Assembly: GCA_914767715.1 (NCBI GenBank) | Contig: OU612065.1 | Location: 4,404,001 to 4,464,000 of the forward strand | Length of the DNA: 60,000 bases | Reading direction: 5' to 3' | From: Membranipora membranacea | Lineage: Eukaryota > Bryozoa > Gymnolaemata > Cheilostomatida > Membraniporidae | Made by a program: the position numbers and the translations under genes | Notes under the pieces: model-generated | The model's input: the letters and a program-made list of their open reading frames with translations, nothing else | Told to the model about the DNA's origin: nothing | The model's database searches: none | Shown: piece after piece, positions 15,101 through 27,544 of the stretch | Layout: the number at the start of each line of letters is the position of its first letter | Numbering within the stretch: position 1 is the stretch's first letter

Positions 15101-18100
15101 GGTAGCGTGTACTTTTCGGTAGTAAATTAAATCCAGAATATTTGTCTTACTTAAACAAGGTAACCCTTAAGTTGTTAAGTTCATATTGCCTGAGGTTATA
15201 GAATCTTGGATATTTGATCACTGTTTATGAGCAATTAATGCAATCATGTGCGCATTTTTAAATTTACAGGAAATATCTCTGCTACTCACCAGAGCTGTTC
15301 TCTGTGAGCAACTGCTGAAAAACCAGGATACACACAAAATGTTACTCGAGTCATTCAACGATTTCACAGAAGATGCAATCGCCAGAAAATCTGCATATCA
15401 CTGGGTTTGTTTTGTAGACTTTTAGCCTGCTTATATACATGATTATACTTGGGACACCAGTCCAGAACAAACTATGGCTGTCTTATATTACAAGTGTCTC
15501 TATTATATCTAGTATTTAGCTCCCAATTCCATTTCCCAAGCCAAACAGTTTTCTTCCCCTCTGTAACAGAGGTTTGTTTGTATCAACCATAGAGTTATCC
15601 TATGGTATCAACTAATAAATGTGAAACCTTTTTAGGAGTTGTTTTCTCTTTGAACATTAAGTTCAGAGAGTGGATAACTCTCTAAGCCATCAGTCATTAA
15701 ATTATGAATTTTTTTGTAGTGTTTTATGTTGTTATGTTTATATTGGCATATAAAACATCACTAATTTTATTTTTCAGCTGGATGAGGATTATTCAGTGAT
15801 GGTGCAATGGTCTAACGAACAAACAGCTGTGTTAGATTTGAGAATCATACACGCCATCTCATACCTTCTCTCTACTGTTGACATCAAAGGTAATCCATAT
15901 TATCTGCTATAAGAATTTGATGCAACATTTTATTTCACTAAGCGTGTGTAGAGGGAATTATGGTGTCTTTCTTTCGAGTTGTAAAGCAGTCTGTGCTTAC
16001 GTTTGTAGGTGTAGCATCTTATCTTGGATTGATGGAGAAATGGTTTCCTGTATCAGGAGATACACCTGTGGGGATCATGTCGGCGTCCTCAGAACTTGCT
16101 GATATGTATACTGATAAACTGAGGAGAATGATGCTTCAATCAGAACATAAGCAGCTGGTACATGCAGGTATAATATATGATTACACTTACAGCAAAACCG
16201 CCTACTGGCTTAGGGGTTGGGGAGATGGCGCAGTCGGTTAGCACCCTTGCTACCCACTGCCAGGTGATTTGATGCAGCAGGAGTCGTGGGTTCAAGGCCC
16301 ACTGGGGGAGCATGATTGTTGATTGTTTTAGCCCCCAATACCCTTTTCAATATCGAGCGCTCATACTGCGTTTCTGTATTCTGTGCAAGATATTTACTGA
16401 TCATTTCTCTTGAATTACAATCTACAATTGTACCATTACTTGCGATATTATCAGTCAGAAGAATTGGCTGCTTCCTACTGTTATAGCTTGTGTTCTATTT
16501 CAGCACTCAATGAGGTGAAAACGAAACAGCTTATCGTATTCTTCCAGTCATTTGGGCTGCCAGCGAGCTCAATAAATCTCATTCTAGAGAAGATGGATGC
16601 TGCATGCCATGCTGATATAAAGGTATGTATCTATGAAATTGTCTCCACAATAAAATAGTCGCTCTTATTATTATCATTATTAACACTGAGTATTGTATTG
16701 TAGCCCTTGAGGCACAAAGCTGATTATGTCTGCCCAGATTATGGCACAGCTTCCATATCTTAATACGGTTTTAAAAGCAAACTGCTGTCATGATGATTTT
16801 CTCTTCATATTTCTAACAGGCAGTAGAGATGGCTGTAGGATCCCAGAAGCAGTACTTGTCAAGATTACTGGATACTCAGAGGCTGAGAGGTGTGACAGCT
16901 GGAGAAGTTTTCTCCTCCTACCTTCAGTCCACCTCCACTCAAAGCTCTACCACAACTGAAGAGGCCATGGAGACGGAGCCTTCTGGTACACGCCATGTAA
17001 GGAGGAAACAGCCAGCAAACAGAACCCTGTCTACCTTAGAGTCCCGAGTCAGAGAGAGTATGGGAGAAGATACTGATGGCTTCATAAAGAATGTGAGTAA
17101 TTCTGATAAGCTGATATGAGTTCCCAGAGTTCAGGTATTGAATATGTAATGCTCTGTGGATAATACTGTATGTGAGCGCTAGTGAGAATAAATTGATTTT
17201 TACAGGTAATCTGTAATGCTGAGAGTTACAGAGATGGGTTGATGGTAGCTCAACGAAGCTTACTTTCTAACCCTGCAGCGCTACGGGGCAAGTTCTGTAC
17301 CTCTCTACTCAACATCATATCAGACAAAGATAAATCTCCTCAGCTTATAAAGTGTCTCAACAAAACACCCGGCCTCACTGCAGCTTTACTCAGGTTACTT
17401 GGTACTGGTGGGGTGAGTACGCAGTGTACATTTTGTTTGTTAGAACTTTGGCTATGACTGTAGATGTGACAATTACTTTACATAAATTTCTTGTTGTGGT
17501 GCATTATCTTGTTGTAATATGACCATCAAACTTGAAATTTTCCATTTTAGAATAATATGTTATGATAAAATAAACAATAGCAGTTATAATATAAATGGTG
17601 TACTTATCCAGGAAACTGCGTCGGAATGCACAACTCAGTTATTTGCTCAACTAAAGCTGAAGACTGATTTAGCTGCTCTTATTAGATCAGTGATTAATCA
17701 AGTCTGTAAGAAATTGTCTCCCTTGACCGAGCAGCTCTATCAGGATGAGGAAGCTGCCTTTAACCAGCAGATGGTGCAGCTGTGTCTGAGTAATAAACAG
17801 AAGGATGCTGTGAATATATGCTCAGAGAAAGTGGAGAACATACAGAGAGATGGGTACAGTGGTTAGATATTCTCATCCCTGAAGGCCTCTCTCCAGGGCT
17901 AAAACTAAATTATTTCCGCTTAGAAAATCCAATATCTTTTGTAACTCATCATATGTCTAAATCTACTGGGCTTTGTGTAATAACCAGGCAATAATCATAA
18001 TTTTACCCAAAAAAATACCTTTTTATAATTAAATAGTTTTTTTTATGTTTAAGATGTGAAAATCGAGCATTACTGGGCCTTATCGTTGACTGGTTGGAGC

Positions 18101-21100
18101 TACTTGACCCTGAGATCACCAGTCTAGCCTCAGATCTGCAGGATAAGCTGTTGTTCGGTCAGTCTACGCAGCCTCAGGCGTCTGACCCTGATAATACTAA
18201 GGCCATAGCAGGTCCTGCCTATCTTAGATCTCTGCTCACCCATCAGACTCGCTGGACTACCATCAGGCAGACTATACACAGGCTGCTGTCATGTGATGAT
18301 GTCAGTCAGTGGAGCCCGACAGCAGTGCTTGACTTCCTGACGGTGTGTCTCTCTCATCCTCGGCTCTATCAGGGAAGAGAACAGAAGAAACCAAAGGTTA
18401 GCGAGGTCTCGGTGACGCATTCCTACTGCTTTCTTTCTTATTTCGATTTTGCACTTAACTCTGTATCGCAAAATTGCTACCATTTCAGCTAGTTATTCTT
18501 CTTACAGGTTCCTTATGATACCAAATCTGACAGAAGACGAATAATTTTATTTGCAGAATGCTAAAGATGAGAATTTGTTATGTCTCAGTGGTGAGCAAGC
18601 CGAGAAAGTAGCTGAAATAATGTGTGTAGAAGCTATACAGCAGCATTCTGATGGTGATGCAGGTTGGTATGATTAATATCATTGTTAGAATTCTCACATG
18701 ACACAATAGTCATTTTAAACCTGCTGTGGTATAATCAGTATAAAAGCAATTTTTCCAATGTGAAGAGAGTACAGGTTGTTTAACCCACAGTACTCAAGCA
18801 TCACCCTATATCCATGCCCCCCAGGAATAATGTTACTCTATATCCAAGAGGCAGAATGGGTGACAGTGCGTTAGTAATTGATTACGCTGCTAAGCAATGC
18901 AAACAATCCATTTCCTCAACCAATAGGCTACATCATCGATTATCATACATGTTTACCGTGCATTCATAGATGGCAATTATTCTTTCGACGCAGCCTTTCC
19001 AATCACAGAGTAGTAACTTGAGAATTTGTTTGCTGTGTTGCTGCACTATTCACCATATTTTCTTCTTGGCAGGTCCTCCACCGACTGTGGGTATAGTGAG
19101 AGTTAAGACTCTGGTGAAGTGCTGTGTGGATGAGCAGGTGTTTAAGTCTGTAGTACAGTACCTAGAGCTGAAGGTCACCAGAGTATCACTGGTAGATACA
19201 GCCTGTTATAGGAGACTGCTAGTGTCTCTCTACACTCACTGCCCTAGTATGTATATCATGTATCTCAATCTGGTTAGTCTTATAGATTTAATTCAGATTC
19301 TAATTCAAAATTCCTCTGTTCGAAAGTTCTTTAAGACCAACCTACACAGAGTGATTCGATGCACAAATCCGCGTGACCATTTCTGAAGTGAGTAGTTTCT
19401 CATACGTTTTGATTGCTTGCAGAGCTCATACAGTGGTTAGGTGACTCCAGTATGATATACCAGGATATAACACTAGCTCTCACCGGTACATGTGTACTGG
19501 ATCCTGAGACACACGCAGCCTTATCTACTCTCGGTACAGCTAAGGCAGGCAAGAAATACGTAGTGGCCAGCAGTGACGCTAATCTGGTGTGCAGAAAACT
19601 CGCCTCCCACCATCCATTGCTCTTTCTCAGGTAAAGTACTTAGTTTAGCTGATGCTTCTCCCGTGCTTGAAGGATATGAAAACGAGACTGTAATGAATAT
19701 TTCTATGATATGCTTAGTGGTTTGTGTGTCTGTTGGATGTTGGTATCGCTAAATAGGGAAAATTTGTGACCAATCTTCACAGAGAGTTTTGTACTGTGCA
19801 TTATGATCTATTAGAGCGCATTCTCACCCTGGTAGTCTCTCCTCAGGTTTAGGGATACACTGTTAATGCTCGTCTTTGCTTACAGACATGTATCAATGAT
19901 GGGGTCTATCTTATCTGGGAGAGCTATGTTTACTTATGGAGAATTTGTACATCAGAATTATCTCCTCTTACACACCAATGTCCTTGGGCTAATTGAGCTT
20001 CTGCAGCCTCATATATACATACATGAAGACTTTCCTACTATCATAGAAGCCTACTTCACTGTCATCAAGGTACAAATCTGAAATGTGGTACTGTGTGTCT
20101 GAGTATATATTATGCATGTACAATAACATATTTGGTTATTATAGTGCTGATTCTTTACACTGTGCCTGAATTTACACTTTGATTACCACTCTATTGATTT
20201 TTTGATTATCTGTTTTACTTTTTACAGATACATGGGCAGGAGAATGATGATACACTAGCTGCTCTGTGTATCAAGTTTATCGCTGTGCTGTTTAACTTCT
20301 TCAGTTCTCTGCCTGATCTGTGTACAAGAACAATATCTCCTTACAAGGACATGCTCAGGTATGATTGTGGTGTGATGGTAAATATTGCTATAAATTTTTA
20401 TAACGGTAGAAATGGAAAAGTGTACCCTGTAATTATTTTCTGACCTGTGAGATCTCTACTGTGCTTGTTCAGTTTCTTAAATTAAAGATACGCTGCTGTG
20501 TTTCAGTGTCCTACAAAACAACCCCAAGTACAATAAGAACCCTGGCCTGAAGACATTAGCCACTGCGAGTTATATGCCGCAGGCTAAAGATTCCTCCAGC
20601 AGCACTGATCTAGCTAAGAGTGGATTCATCCTCCAATCTCCTGCTGAAACACTGCAGTTTACTCATGATCAACTCAAGGGCACTATCAGAAAACTGGGCA
20701 GGGATTCAGCAACTGAAGGTTAGTCATTTATCACTCTGAGCTCTGACCATCAGACACCGCAGCATACCTTTGGGGGACTTGAGAAGCATTAGTAATGATA
20801 TAATGCTGCCCTTGGTAGTTTTCGTCTTTGCCTGTAACATTATAAATATGGTACATTCACCATCTGTAAAGCCTCTGTGGCTGGAAAATTCATACATTTT
20901 GTAATCTGCAACATGTTTTGCTTGTGACTAGTAAAAGAGCAGCCTACTGCGAACAGTTAATCGTAAGCGGAAGTCGTCTGTGATCATCATCTGATCAATT
21001 GTTTGCATTGACCAGAAATCATTTCGGTGAGTTCCAAATGAACTTTGTCTCATTGATGCAATTATGTGCACTGTGAAAAACCCATTCCTTAAGCATCGCT

Positions 21101-22739
21101 TGGGCCACCTGCTGCCAGTTCTTTAAATGTAATACTGTAACTTTAACAAATGTTTTGTCTACTGCAGATATTGTAAGTGCTTTAGAAGATTTGGACAACA
21201 CATCCAAGAAAGTGATAGAGGTGCTGAGTAAATGTTTGGTGAGTGTGTTCATGACTAGTGGGGTAACTGTTAATTGCTGAACAGGCTGAACAGGCTGAAC
21301 AGCTGAACAGAATTTCTCAGACTACTATTTGTTTGATTCTTTACATGATTGGCTAATTTTGCATAAGCATGGACAATTCTTTATATTCTTCTCATTAAAT
21401 TATTTATTTTAAGTTTGCATTCACCTTGGTTTCTTTCAATTTTATTCACAGTAATTTTTTCGTCGTTACACTACTAGTGAATGGATGGAAAGTAGCCCCC
21501 CTCCCCTCCCCCTCCCCCAAAGCTTGTTAAGACTGGCTAGATGGAAGGGTGAGCTGGATAATGTTTCTGGTGTCCAATTTCCAGAACACCATCAGATTTT
21601 GTCAGAAATGGCACATTGATTGCTTCATTTGCTGGTCCTAAATTGGTTATATTAGGTGCCAACAGGAACTTAGTGACTCATCAAATCATTTGGTTAAGAG
21701 GAATGTGTTTGAAAAGTGATAGTCACCCAGAGAAATGACTACAAATAATAATTATAGTCTGAGAAATCCTGTTCAGCTGTTCAGTCCGTTCAGCCTGTTC
21801 AGCAATTTACAGTTACCGTGACTAGTGGCTTGTTAATCTAATCAGTTATATCCCGTTCAAATTTATAATTGTTCTCAGCAACTGTTGCCCCAATGAACCA
21901 AAGCAAGATTTTACTTGTCAAGGGATCATACCAGTTTGTCTATCAATAATATAAAATACTTTATATATCATTTCTGCAGGATGAGTTTAAAGGTCTGATA
22001 TGTTCTCTAAATCAGCAGATCAGAGAGTCCTCATATAAGCTGATCATGAGATATACTCGTCATAACCCCAGGTATGATATAAAACAACACTAAGAAATCT
22101 GATACCGGGGCCGAGCTGACATAATACCCGTACAACCCGCTTCACTAGCAAGAAGAGATACTTTAAACCCATACAAAGCATACAATGTATCGGCATGGAA
22201 CGTGGAATCCAGAGTTCATGTATTTCTATGACTAATAACGCTTCTATATTTGATAGCTTCAGTTATAGTGTGTGCGTTGCCTCTGTTACAGGGTGGCTGG
22301 TGATTTTCTCACACCTGTTATAGCTTGTCTGGAGCATGAGAATACAGATCTATCTAAGTCAGCTCTCAGTTATGTAGCTGAGCTCGCCCTGCTCATGATG
22401 GAGGGTAAGATGAATACATTACTGTAAAGTCTCAACATTTTACTCCTTATAACATGAAGTAACATCCAATCAAGACGACTCAATTCTATACAAGCAGCAG
22501 AAGAATATTACGTTTTTTACCTGAATCAAACATTCCACTCCATGTTTAAATATAATTTTTACTCTGAGTATCTCTCTAAGGCTGACTGTTTGACTGTTTG
22601 AATGTTTGCAGACGACAGGCAGAAGTTACTGAACAGTGCCTTCACAGTGGCAGCGATGCGTAATTCTAACGACAGCATCAAAAGTATACAGAGTATTATG
22701 AGTGTAGTGAGTACTAATGTATTCTCACAATCCAGCTAG
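167..22739 (+). CDS. INTS1: Integrator complex subunit 1 (INTS1), 39 coding exons, 2043 aa
   Basis: INTS1 is the large scaffold subunit of the nuclear Integrator complex, which binds RNA polymerase II and cleaves snRNA and other nascent transcripts. I joined 39 GT-AG exons. Every phase agrees and the coding sum is 6132 nt, ending in TAG. The length (2043 aa) is close to the human protein (about 2190). INTS1-like blocks run in order: an N-terminal FDLIPLG motif, KRDVSINFKAKGN, LLRLLTSVAGY, YNELSSSRN, DYLRSLRALLREI, RIQRDAVVWMH, HHPDNITLPRGYQPPHLAIS, EFEGHLAAAT, SRNPDFLMQ, SSEGSLDVLPIQCLCEFLL, FFQSFGLPASS, GLIVDWLELLDPE, CRKLASHHPLLFLR and VLGLIELLQPH. Start: the ATG lies 3 nt after a good acceptor (TTTCTCTTCAG), so a 5' untranslated exon may lie upstream. 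The protein is mostly helical repeats with no catalytic site. Recognition is by family similarity from memory; splice sites were read by eye. Confidence 0.96.
1228..1260. repeat. Small perfect hairpin in INTS1 intron 2
   Basis: Two 12-nt arms, ACCAGAGACTAT at 1228-1239 and ATAGTCTCTGGT at 1249-1260, are exact reverse complements around a 9-nt loop. No target duplication or coding context is seen. Confidence 0.8.
3513..3624. repeat. Minisatellite, seven perfect 16-bp units
   Basis: The unit GGTTCACCCTTAGAAT is repeated seven times without a mismatch, followed by a degraded start of an eighth unit (GGGTCAC). It lies in INTS1 intron 7. Absence of divergence suggests recent expansion. It has no spacers, so it is not a CRISPR-like array. 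Confidence 0.97.
5611..5622. repeat. Poly-C run and C-rich tract
   Basis: A run of twelve C within a C/T-rich stretch (about 5595-5690) in INTS1 intron 10. Simple low-complexity sequence. Confidence 0.9.
9235..9440. repeat. Diverged direct duplication in INTS1 intron 13
   Basis: The motif CCTCTGAGGATCAGCTGA near 9311 recurs as CCTCTGAGGATTAGCTGA near 9401. Each is preceded by an AGGTTGC(A/C)ACCGC block (near 9261 and 9379). This looks like an old imperfect duplication of roughly 90-120 bp. Confidence 0.5.
10076..10089. repeat. Poly-C run
   Basis: About fourteen C in a row in INTS1 intron 14, within a locally GC-rich stretch (10060-10105). Its exact length may be a sequencing artefact. Confidence 0.85.
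11069..11082. repeat. (GA)n microsatellite
   Basis: Short GA dinucleotide repeat in INTS1 intron 15. Confidence 0.85.
16215..16420 (+). mobile_element. tRNA-derived SINE in INTS1 intron 24
   Basis: A box A promoter (TGGCGCAGTCGGTTAGC, from 16226) is followed by a box B (GTTCAAGGC at 16290-16298). Box B sits in a perfect T-arm: a 5-bp stem GTGGG/CCCAC at 16286-16302 with a 7-nt loop. The spacing is longer than in most tRNAs and I see no matching acceptor stem, so this is a tRNA-like pol III unit with an unrelated tail rather than a working tRNA gene. The 3' end of the element is not resolved. Confidence 0.7.
21252..21828. mobile_element. Non-autonomous DNA transposon with long TIRs in INTS1 intron 36
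   Basis: The ends form imperfect inverted repeats of about 70-78 bp: 21261-21332 and 21741-21818. Outer ends read (G)GGTAACTGTTAATTGCTGAACAGG and, reversed, (C)GGTAACTGTAAATTGCTGAACAGG. Each arm carries tandem CTGAACAG sub-repeats. The element is bordered by a direct repeat TGACTAGTG(G) at 21252-21261 and 21819-21828, a target duplication of 9-10 bp. The interior (about 410 bp) has no ORF. Long TIRs with a 9-10 bp duplication are typical of Mutator-like elements, but the superfamily is inferred only. Confidence 0.85.
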
Positions 22740-22930
22740 ATATGTTACAGAAACTTATATAGGCAAGGGCCTGGTGAGCGTATAAAATTAGCCAGTATGT
22801 CAATAGGTGGTATATACAGCAATATAACAAGAGCAATCAATGGCATTACTGTACATATGTGTTGTGGCTGGGAAGTGTCTGTCACTTGAGCTATTCTCGT
22901 CTACTATTCACTTTTTGTTCAATGATAACA

Positions 22931-23231
22931 AATAAAAAACATAGAATTAACAAATGATAAATGGTTAATTAGAGTTTAATTTGTGGGCAATAACAAAGCA
23001 TTAATATTGGTAATGAGTTATTCTCACTGATATATATTAGATATTGATGGTTATACTAGTAATGATTGATATGTTGGTCTTAGTCTGACGGATGATAGAG
23101 GTGCTGTTTGTGAGACTGCCGGGGGGGGGGGGGGGGAGACTGACGGTCTGCGGCGACATAGTCCTGTTTGTTTTATGTTCCCCACTTGATCTTGAGTGAC
23201 ATGTTGGTGTTGTATAACAACAAACAATAAA
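22931..23231 (+). terminator. Candidate poly(A) signals of INTS1
   Basis: AATAAA occurs at 22931-22936, about 190 nt after the stop, and again at 23226-23231. Either could serve as the cleavage and polyadenylation signal. No transcript evidence is available. Confidence 0.45.
23121..23136. repeat. Poly-G run (G16)
   Basis: Sixteen G in a row downstream of INTS1. Possible quadruplex former; the length may be unreliable in sequencing. Confidence 0.85.
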
Positions 23232-25613
23232 GTTACATTTGACTCATTGAAGCTGAAGTTGGATATCTTTCGGAACTAACAAAAAAAAACCTGTCAAAAA
23301 CGGATTGAAAGATCAAACACCTTATTTGCATCGCAATAAAAGATTCTAAATGTGAAAATGTGGCTCTCAATAACAAAATTTGCAAAAATCTGTCAGTGAA
23401 ACATTTTCATACTGACATTTTCCTTCAGCAGTTTCTTTTGCAACATGTATATTTTTGTGTCAGATTTGCATTTTGTTCTTTGTAATCAGCATCAAGCCTC
23501 CCAAGCCCTCTGGACTTGAGGATACAAAATGCTATCTTTAGGATATGGTACAGACACAATCGTATTACTTGTTTTCAGTCCTATTTATGTATAGATTTGC
23601 ATCTAGTCCCATTTTAGTAATATAAACCCTACCCACTCTAAAAAATGGTGAGTTGTCCTGGCTCCCCAAACTCAGCGCATAATGTTAGTTTATTTTTGTT
23701 TTGTTAGGCGTTATAATTTCTATCTATAGGCTAAAAATGTTTACACAGCTCTTGACGTAATTTCTAAGCGTGAGACAATATTTCAAATTGAATTTCATTG
23801 AAACTAAAGATATCAAGTTTTTCAAGCTTCCTGACAAAAGCCATGTTTTGTTCAATGCAGCACTTTGTTACCAAAAAATAACATCACTGTGCAATTATAG
23901 CCCCTGCAACAAGTTGATTCATTTCGGTCATGCATAATATATATAGCTGGTAAGTTTTTTCTTGAGAAAATAATTGAGGCGTCACTTTTAGCAAACTTAT
24001 TGTGAAAATAGCAAACATAATTTACTAATTTGAATAAATAGCTGCCACACTATTGTTAAGTGCTGCCATCTTTCTTTTATGCTAATGGACAAATTATGTT
24101 GTCATTGGATTTTGGAAGTACTTAGTTTTAGGTGTCAATGTATGAAAGGCTTGATTTGATTCATGAAAAAAAGAAATCATGAAGTTCTTTTGAACTGCTT
24201 CATTTTCATCTGAATAAGCTTTTACATAAATAACAAGTTTGCTGCCTCTGCAAGCTGTGCAATCATTAGGCTACATTGTGAATGAGTTAATTTTTTTATA
24301 TTAATTAACCATCTTCACAGCAAATCATGCTGGGTGGCAGCCTGTAATGCTACAAGGTGATAATAACACTGATAGGATTATTATAGATTTATTTACATAA
24401 GTGTAAAACAAAATGCTTATTGTGAGAAACCACGAAAAGGATGCGATGCCTCTACCACTCCCGACCTTCGAGTGATTACGGGTTAAATTTACCTTCAACC
24501 ATCTCAAGAAGGGTTATATCAAACACTTGTGTTGTTACTCATATTGAAATATTTTATACAAAGTGCCGAAATGTGGGCATCACAATCCGCTTGATTATTT
24601 GCTGTGTTATTTGAAAAATAAACAACAAAATCTGCCAACGCATTATACCAGATCAAATCATCATCTGATTTGGGTTTCTTTATTGCTTCTCAACGGCTTT
24701 GATGGAAATTCGTAATTAACAGAAATTACTGTATACAGTATTATAGCATTATTGTATAACACTTGCTTTTACAAATTCTAAATAATACATCACAGTAATG
24801 AAAACATTAATCAGATTAAGTCATGGTGAGCTGCTAGATTGTTACTGGCCATTTCCTTCCTCCAGTCAGTGAGTAATGTTCAACCAATAGCATCTATAAT
24901 GTGTATGCATTCGCCTAACTCAACTCTCCACTACCCTATCTGACACAGTCATTTGACGGAACTCAGTATGATTGTGAGGGAGAGGTCTTCAACAAGCCTT
25001 TTCTCGTGGTGTCAGTATTCCCGACCAATTCTGGGTTGGTGTCATAGAGAATTAGCTTCTGTTAGACTTCCACGTCAGAGATTGAACCCGTACCTTGGCC
25101 ACACTACTCCTCTGTGTGTTTATTGTAAAATCTGTTTATGTTTGTTTACACTTACGATAGCAATTAATGTCATTCCTTTAATTGCCACATTAACTGATTA
25201 TAGATAATTAGCAACCTAGACTAGATTTGTTGATGGTGAGATTAAGCTTCTAGCTGCTGATTCTGTTCGTATAAGATTGGGAGGCGTGGCTTCCTTTCCT
25301 CTATGTATTGTGATGGTGTTTGTCGTGTAAACAAAAGTGTTAATGATATCAAAGAGTTTTATTATAATAATGGGGAGAAGGTGGAGGATTATGTTTGGAG
25401 GAGTTTATAGGATCAGCGCACCCCGCTAACACCTCATACCTCACTAATCCACCACACACTTCAGTCAGCGTCTCACCTCTTCTCTCCCTGTCAGATTATC
25501 CTGAGCTCTCACATCAGATTGCTTCTTCTGTTTGGACTGAAGATTAACCCCAAGAGAACTACATTTGATTTTGTGATCATCTTTGGACACTTATCGAATA
25601 TTTTCTGTTAGTC

Positions 25614-27544
25614 ATGAGTTCTGCACAAGTAGATAATACTTCTGGAGGGGCGTCCCTCTCTCCTCCTTCATCGCCTAACTCTGCGTTCATGAGATCCGCA
25701 GTCGACCGATATCCGAGGACGCCTAAATGTGCTCGCTGTAGAAATCATGGAGTTGTTTCTGCTCTCAAGGGGCACAAAAGATACTGCAGGTGAGAGAAAT
25801 ATTTCAAATACATTATTTTATTTTTATATTCAATTAATTTTACCAGAAAAATTGAGAGGCTAAAAGGAAACCTTACCAGTATGTTTTAGGGCATTATTAA
25901 ACACAAAAAATTGATTTTGGTATAACGAATAAAATCAACCGTTTGCCAGTGTTACATATACACAATTTATCCCATCGGGTGATTGGGAATGAAATAAGAT
26001 AACTAAAGTTTTATCCTATTTACCCTATAAAATCACGACAAATTTCACATGAACGTTTTTCAACAGATTTGCCCTTATGCCCTTAACAGAAATTTGAAAA
26101 AAATAATTATTTTATTTTTAGATGGAGAGACTGTGTTTGTGCTAAGTGTACACTGATAGCTGAGAGGCAGCGAGTAATGGCTGCCCAGGTAGCCCTGAGG
26201 AGGCAGCAGGCCCAGGAGGAGAATGAGGCCAGAGAGTTAGGTTATATGTACAGCCATCCCCCTCCTGTCGCTCCAATCATCGGACTCCCCACTGTCAGCC
26301 GGTCCACATCGCTAGATAGTCCAGGTTAGTTTTCGTCTACTTGAGTGAATTTTTAAATCAAGACTCAATTATATTGCTTTTTTGCACCCATCAACATGAT
26401 AATATGGCATCTTTACAAGAGCACGTTGGTTTAAAAACTGTCGGTGAAATCAAGAGTTTTAAATCACACTGCATAATATTATTAATAATCGTGATACATA
26501 AATAATTGAATACTTGTATTTTAAAAATGATATTTGCTTACAATTTTTTTCTTTTTTTAATCTGTTAGTGAGATTATCAACATCATTATCTGGAGCTCAG
26601 AAGAGAAAACTCAGCTCATCTGCGACCTCTGCTGCCCTGCTGTCGTCTACGGAGTCATCTCCAGAGAAACAAGAGCACAGTGAACGTAAAATACCACACT
26701 CAGCTACATCACGTACCAGTCCTAATAGTGCTCACAGCAATGATCCAGCTAACTCTGGTAGGTACAATTTACTAAATTTCCAAAAAATCTTTAATATGAG
26801 CAGATAATTAATGTTAAACATATATTAATATTTTATTTGCAATTATGACAGCATTTTTATTGAAATTTTATACATGAAAGCGGAGAAATATTTGGTTAAT
26901 TAATTTCTCTCTTCATGACAATTATTTTTAAATATATAAAAATATTCCGTCATTTTCTAGATGGTGAAGAATCCGATAAAGAAGCGTCCAAGCTGCGGTC
27001 ATCTCTGGACATGCTCTGCAGAGTTTACCCACATATGAAAAGAGCTGAGCTGCAGTTCATCCTTCATCGTTGTCACGGTGACGTCATACAAGCTATTGAG
27101 CACGTGAAGAGAACACATGGTGATGCCGCTGCCGCTCAGACTAAAAGTGATCCGACATCCCCTTCTTTTGACCTGCATATGATGTCGCCTACACGAACAG
27201 GAGGGTTGTCTCCCCTGATGGCGTCGCTAGCCACACTGAACCATCCAGCCTTACTGAGATACGCATATGCCGCCAATGCTGCTGCATCGCTGACCGCTAA
27301 TCCTTTCCCTGGATCACTTCTATCTCAGGCACTGCCTCTCATTCCAACTTCTACTCCCTCCTCTCTCTATCAATCTCTCAACAACAACCTCTCTGAGACT
27401 GCCAGCAAAAGTTTATTCGGACATTTGGGTTGCCAGTGCATATTTGGTAAACCTTGTAATATATATCATCCTAAGCATTTGATGCCAAACAGGCCCAGTC
27501 CAAGCCTGTTAGAACTGAGGAATTCTAGTCCCACATCGAATTAA
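25614..27544 (+). CDS. DMRTA: DMRTA (DMRT4/5)-type transcription factor, four exons, 383 aa
   Basis: Exons 25614-25789, 26122-26324, 26569-26757 and 26961-27544 join in phase (1152 nt including stop). It is a nuclear sequence-specific DNA-binding protein of the doublesex/mab-3 family. The DM domain spans about residues 34-85. Zinc ligands are visible: C39, C42, H54, C58 and H45, C63, C65, C68, followed by the recognition helix [18 protein letters not shown] and the DMRTA signature [12 protein letters not shown] domain lies at about residues 200-240 ([21 protein letters not shown]). An intron splits the DM domain after Y57-C58; the DMA domain is uninterrupted. The C-terminus has a compact Cys/His cluster, [16 protein letters not shown]. 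Start: first ATG, in frame with the DM domain. Class assignment is from motif similarity. Confidence 0.93.

Larger units (their letters stand above)
14108..22739 (+). other. INTS1: INTS1 coding exons 21-39 (coordinates)
   Basis: Exons: 14108-14206, 15270-15404, 15778-15889, 16009-16167, 16504-16622, 16820-17092, 17206-17412, 17612-17853, 18054-18396, 18557-18662, 19073-19246, 19423-19630, 19886-20069, 20228-20358, 20507-20718, 21168-21238, 21980-22071, 22292-22404, 22612-22739 (including TAG). The exon 29 acceptor (ATGTTTAAG) is unusual in ending AAG but follows a long T tract and keeps frame. The last exon aligns with the C-terminal segment of INTS1 (LLNSAFTVAAM against a human LLHRAFLVGMY-like stretch). 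Confidence 0.88.
22740..25613. other. Intergenic DNA between INTS1 and the DMRTA-type gene
   Basis: No supported coding exon. It holds the INTS1 3' region, a G16 run at 23121-23136, and AT-rich unique sequence. The last 400 bp is richer in GC and includes a GC/KLF-like box (GGGAGGCGTGGC, near 25279), a forkhead-like GTAAACA (near 25327) and a weak TTTATAGG at about 25404. These suit a promoter or 5' leader of the downstream gene but are not decisive. A short segment at about 24960-25130 resembles a decayed repeat. Confidence 0.6.

Noticed and set aside
16226-16310. Functional tRNA gene
   Set aside because: Boxes A and B and the T-arm are present, but I find no acceptor-stem pairing and the spacing is too long. 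SINE head preferred.
24960-25130. Possible tRNA-like repeat on the minus strand (GGGTTCAATC box B-like motif; ACCAATTCTGGGTTGGT hairpin)
   Set aside because: No pairing T-stem and no clear box A at the right distance. At best a decayed repeat.
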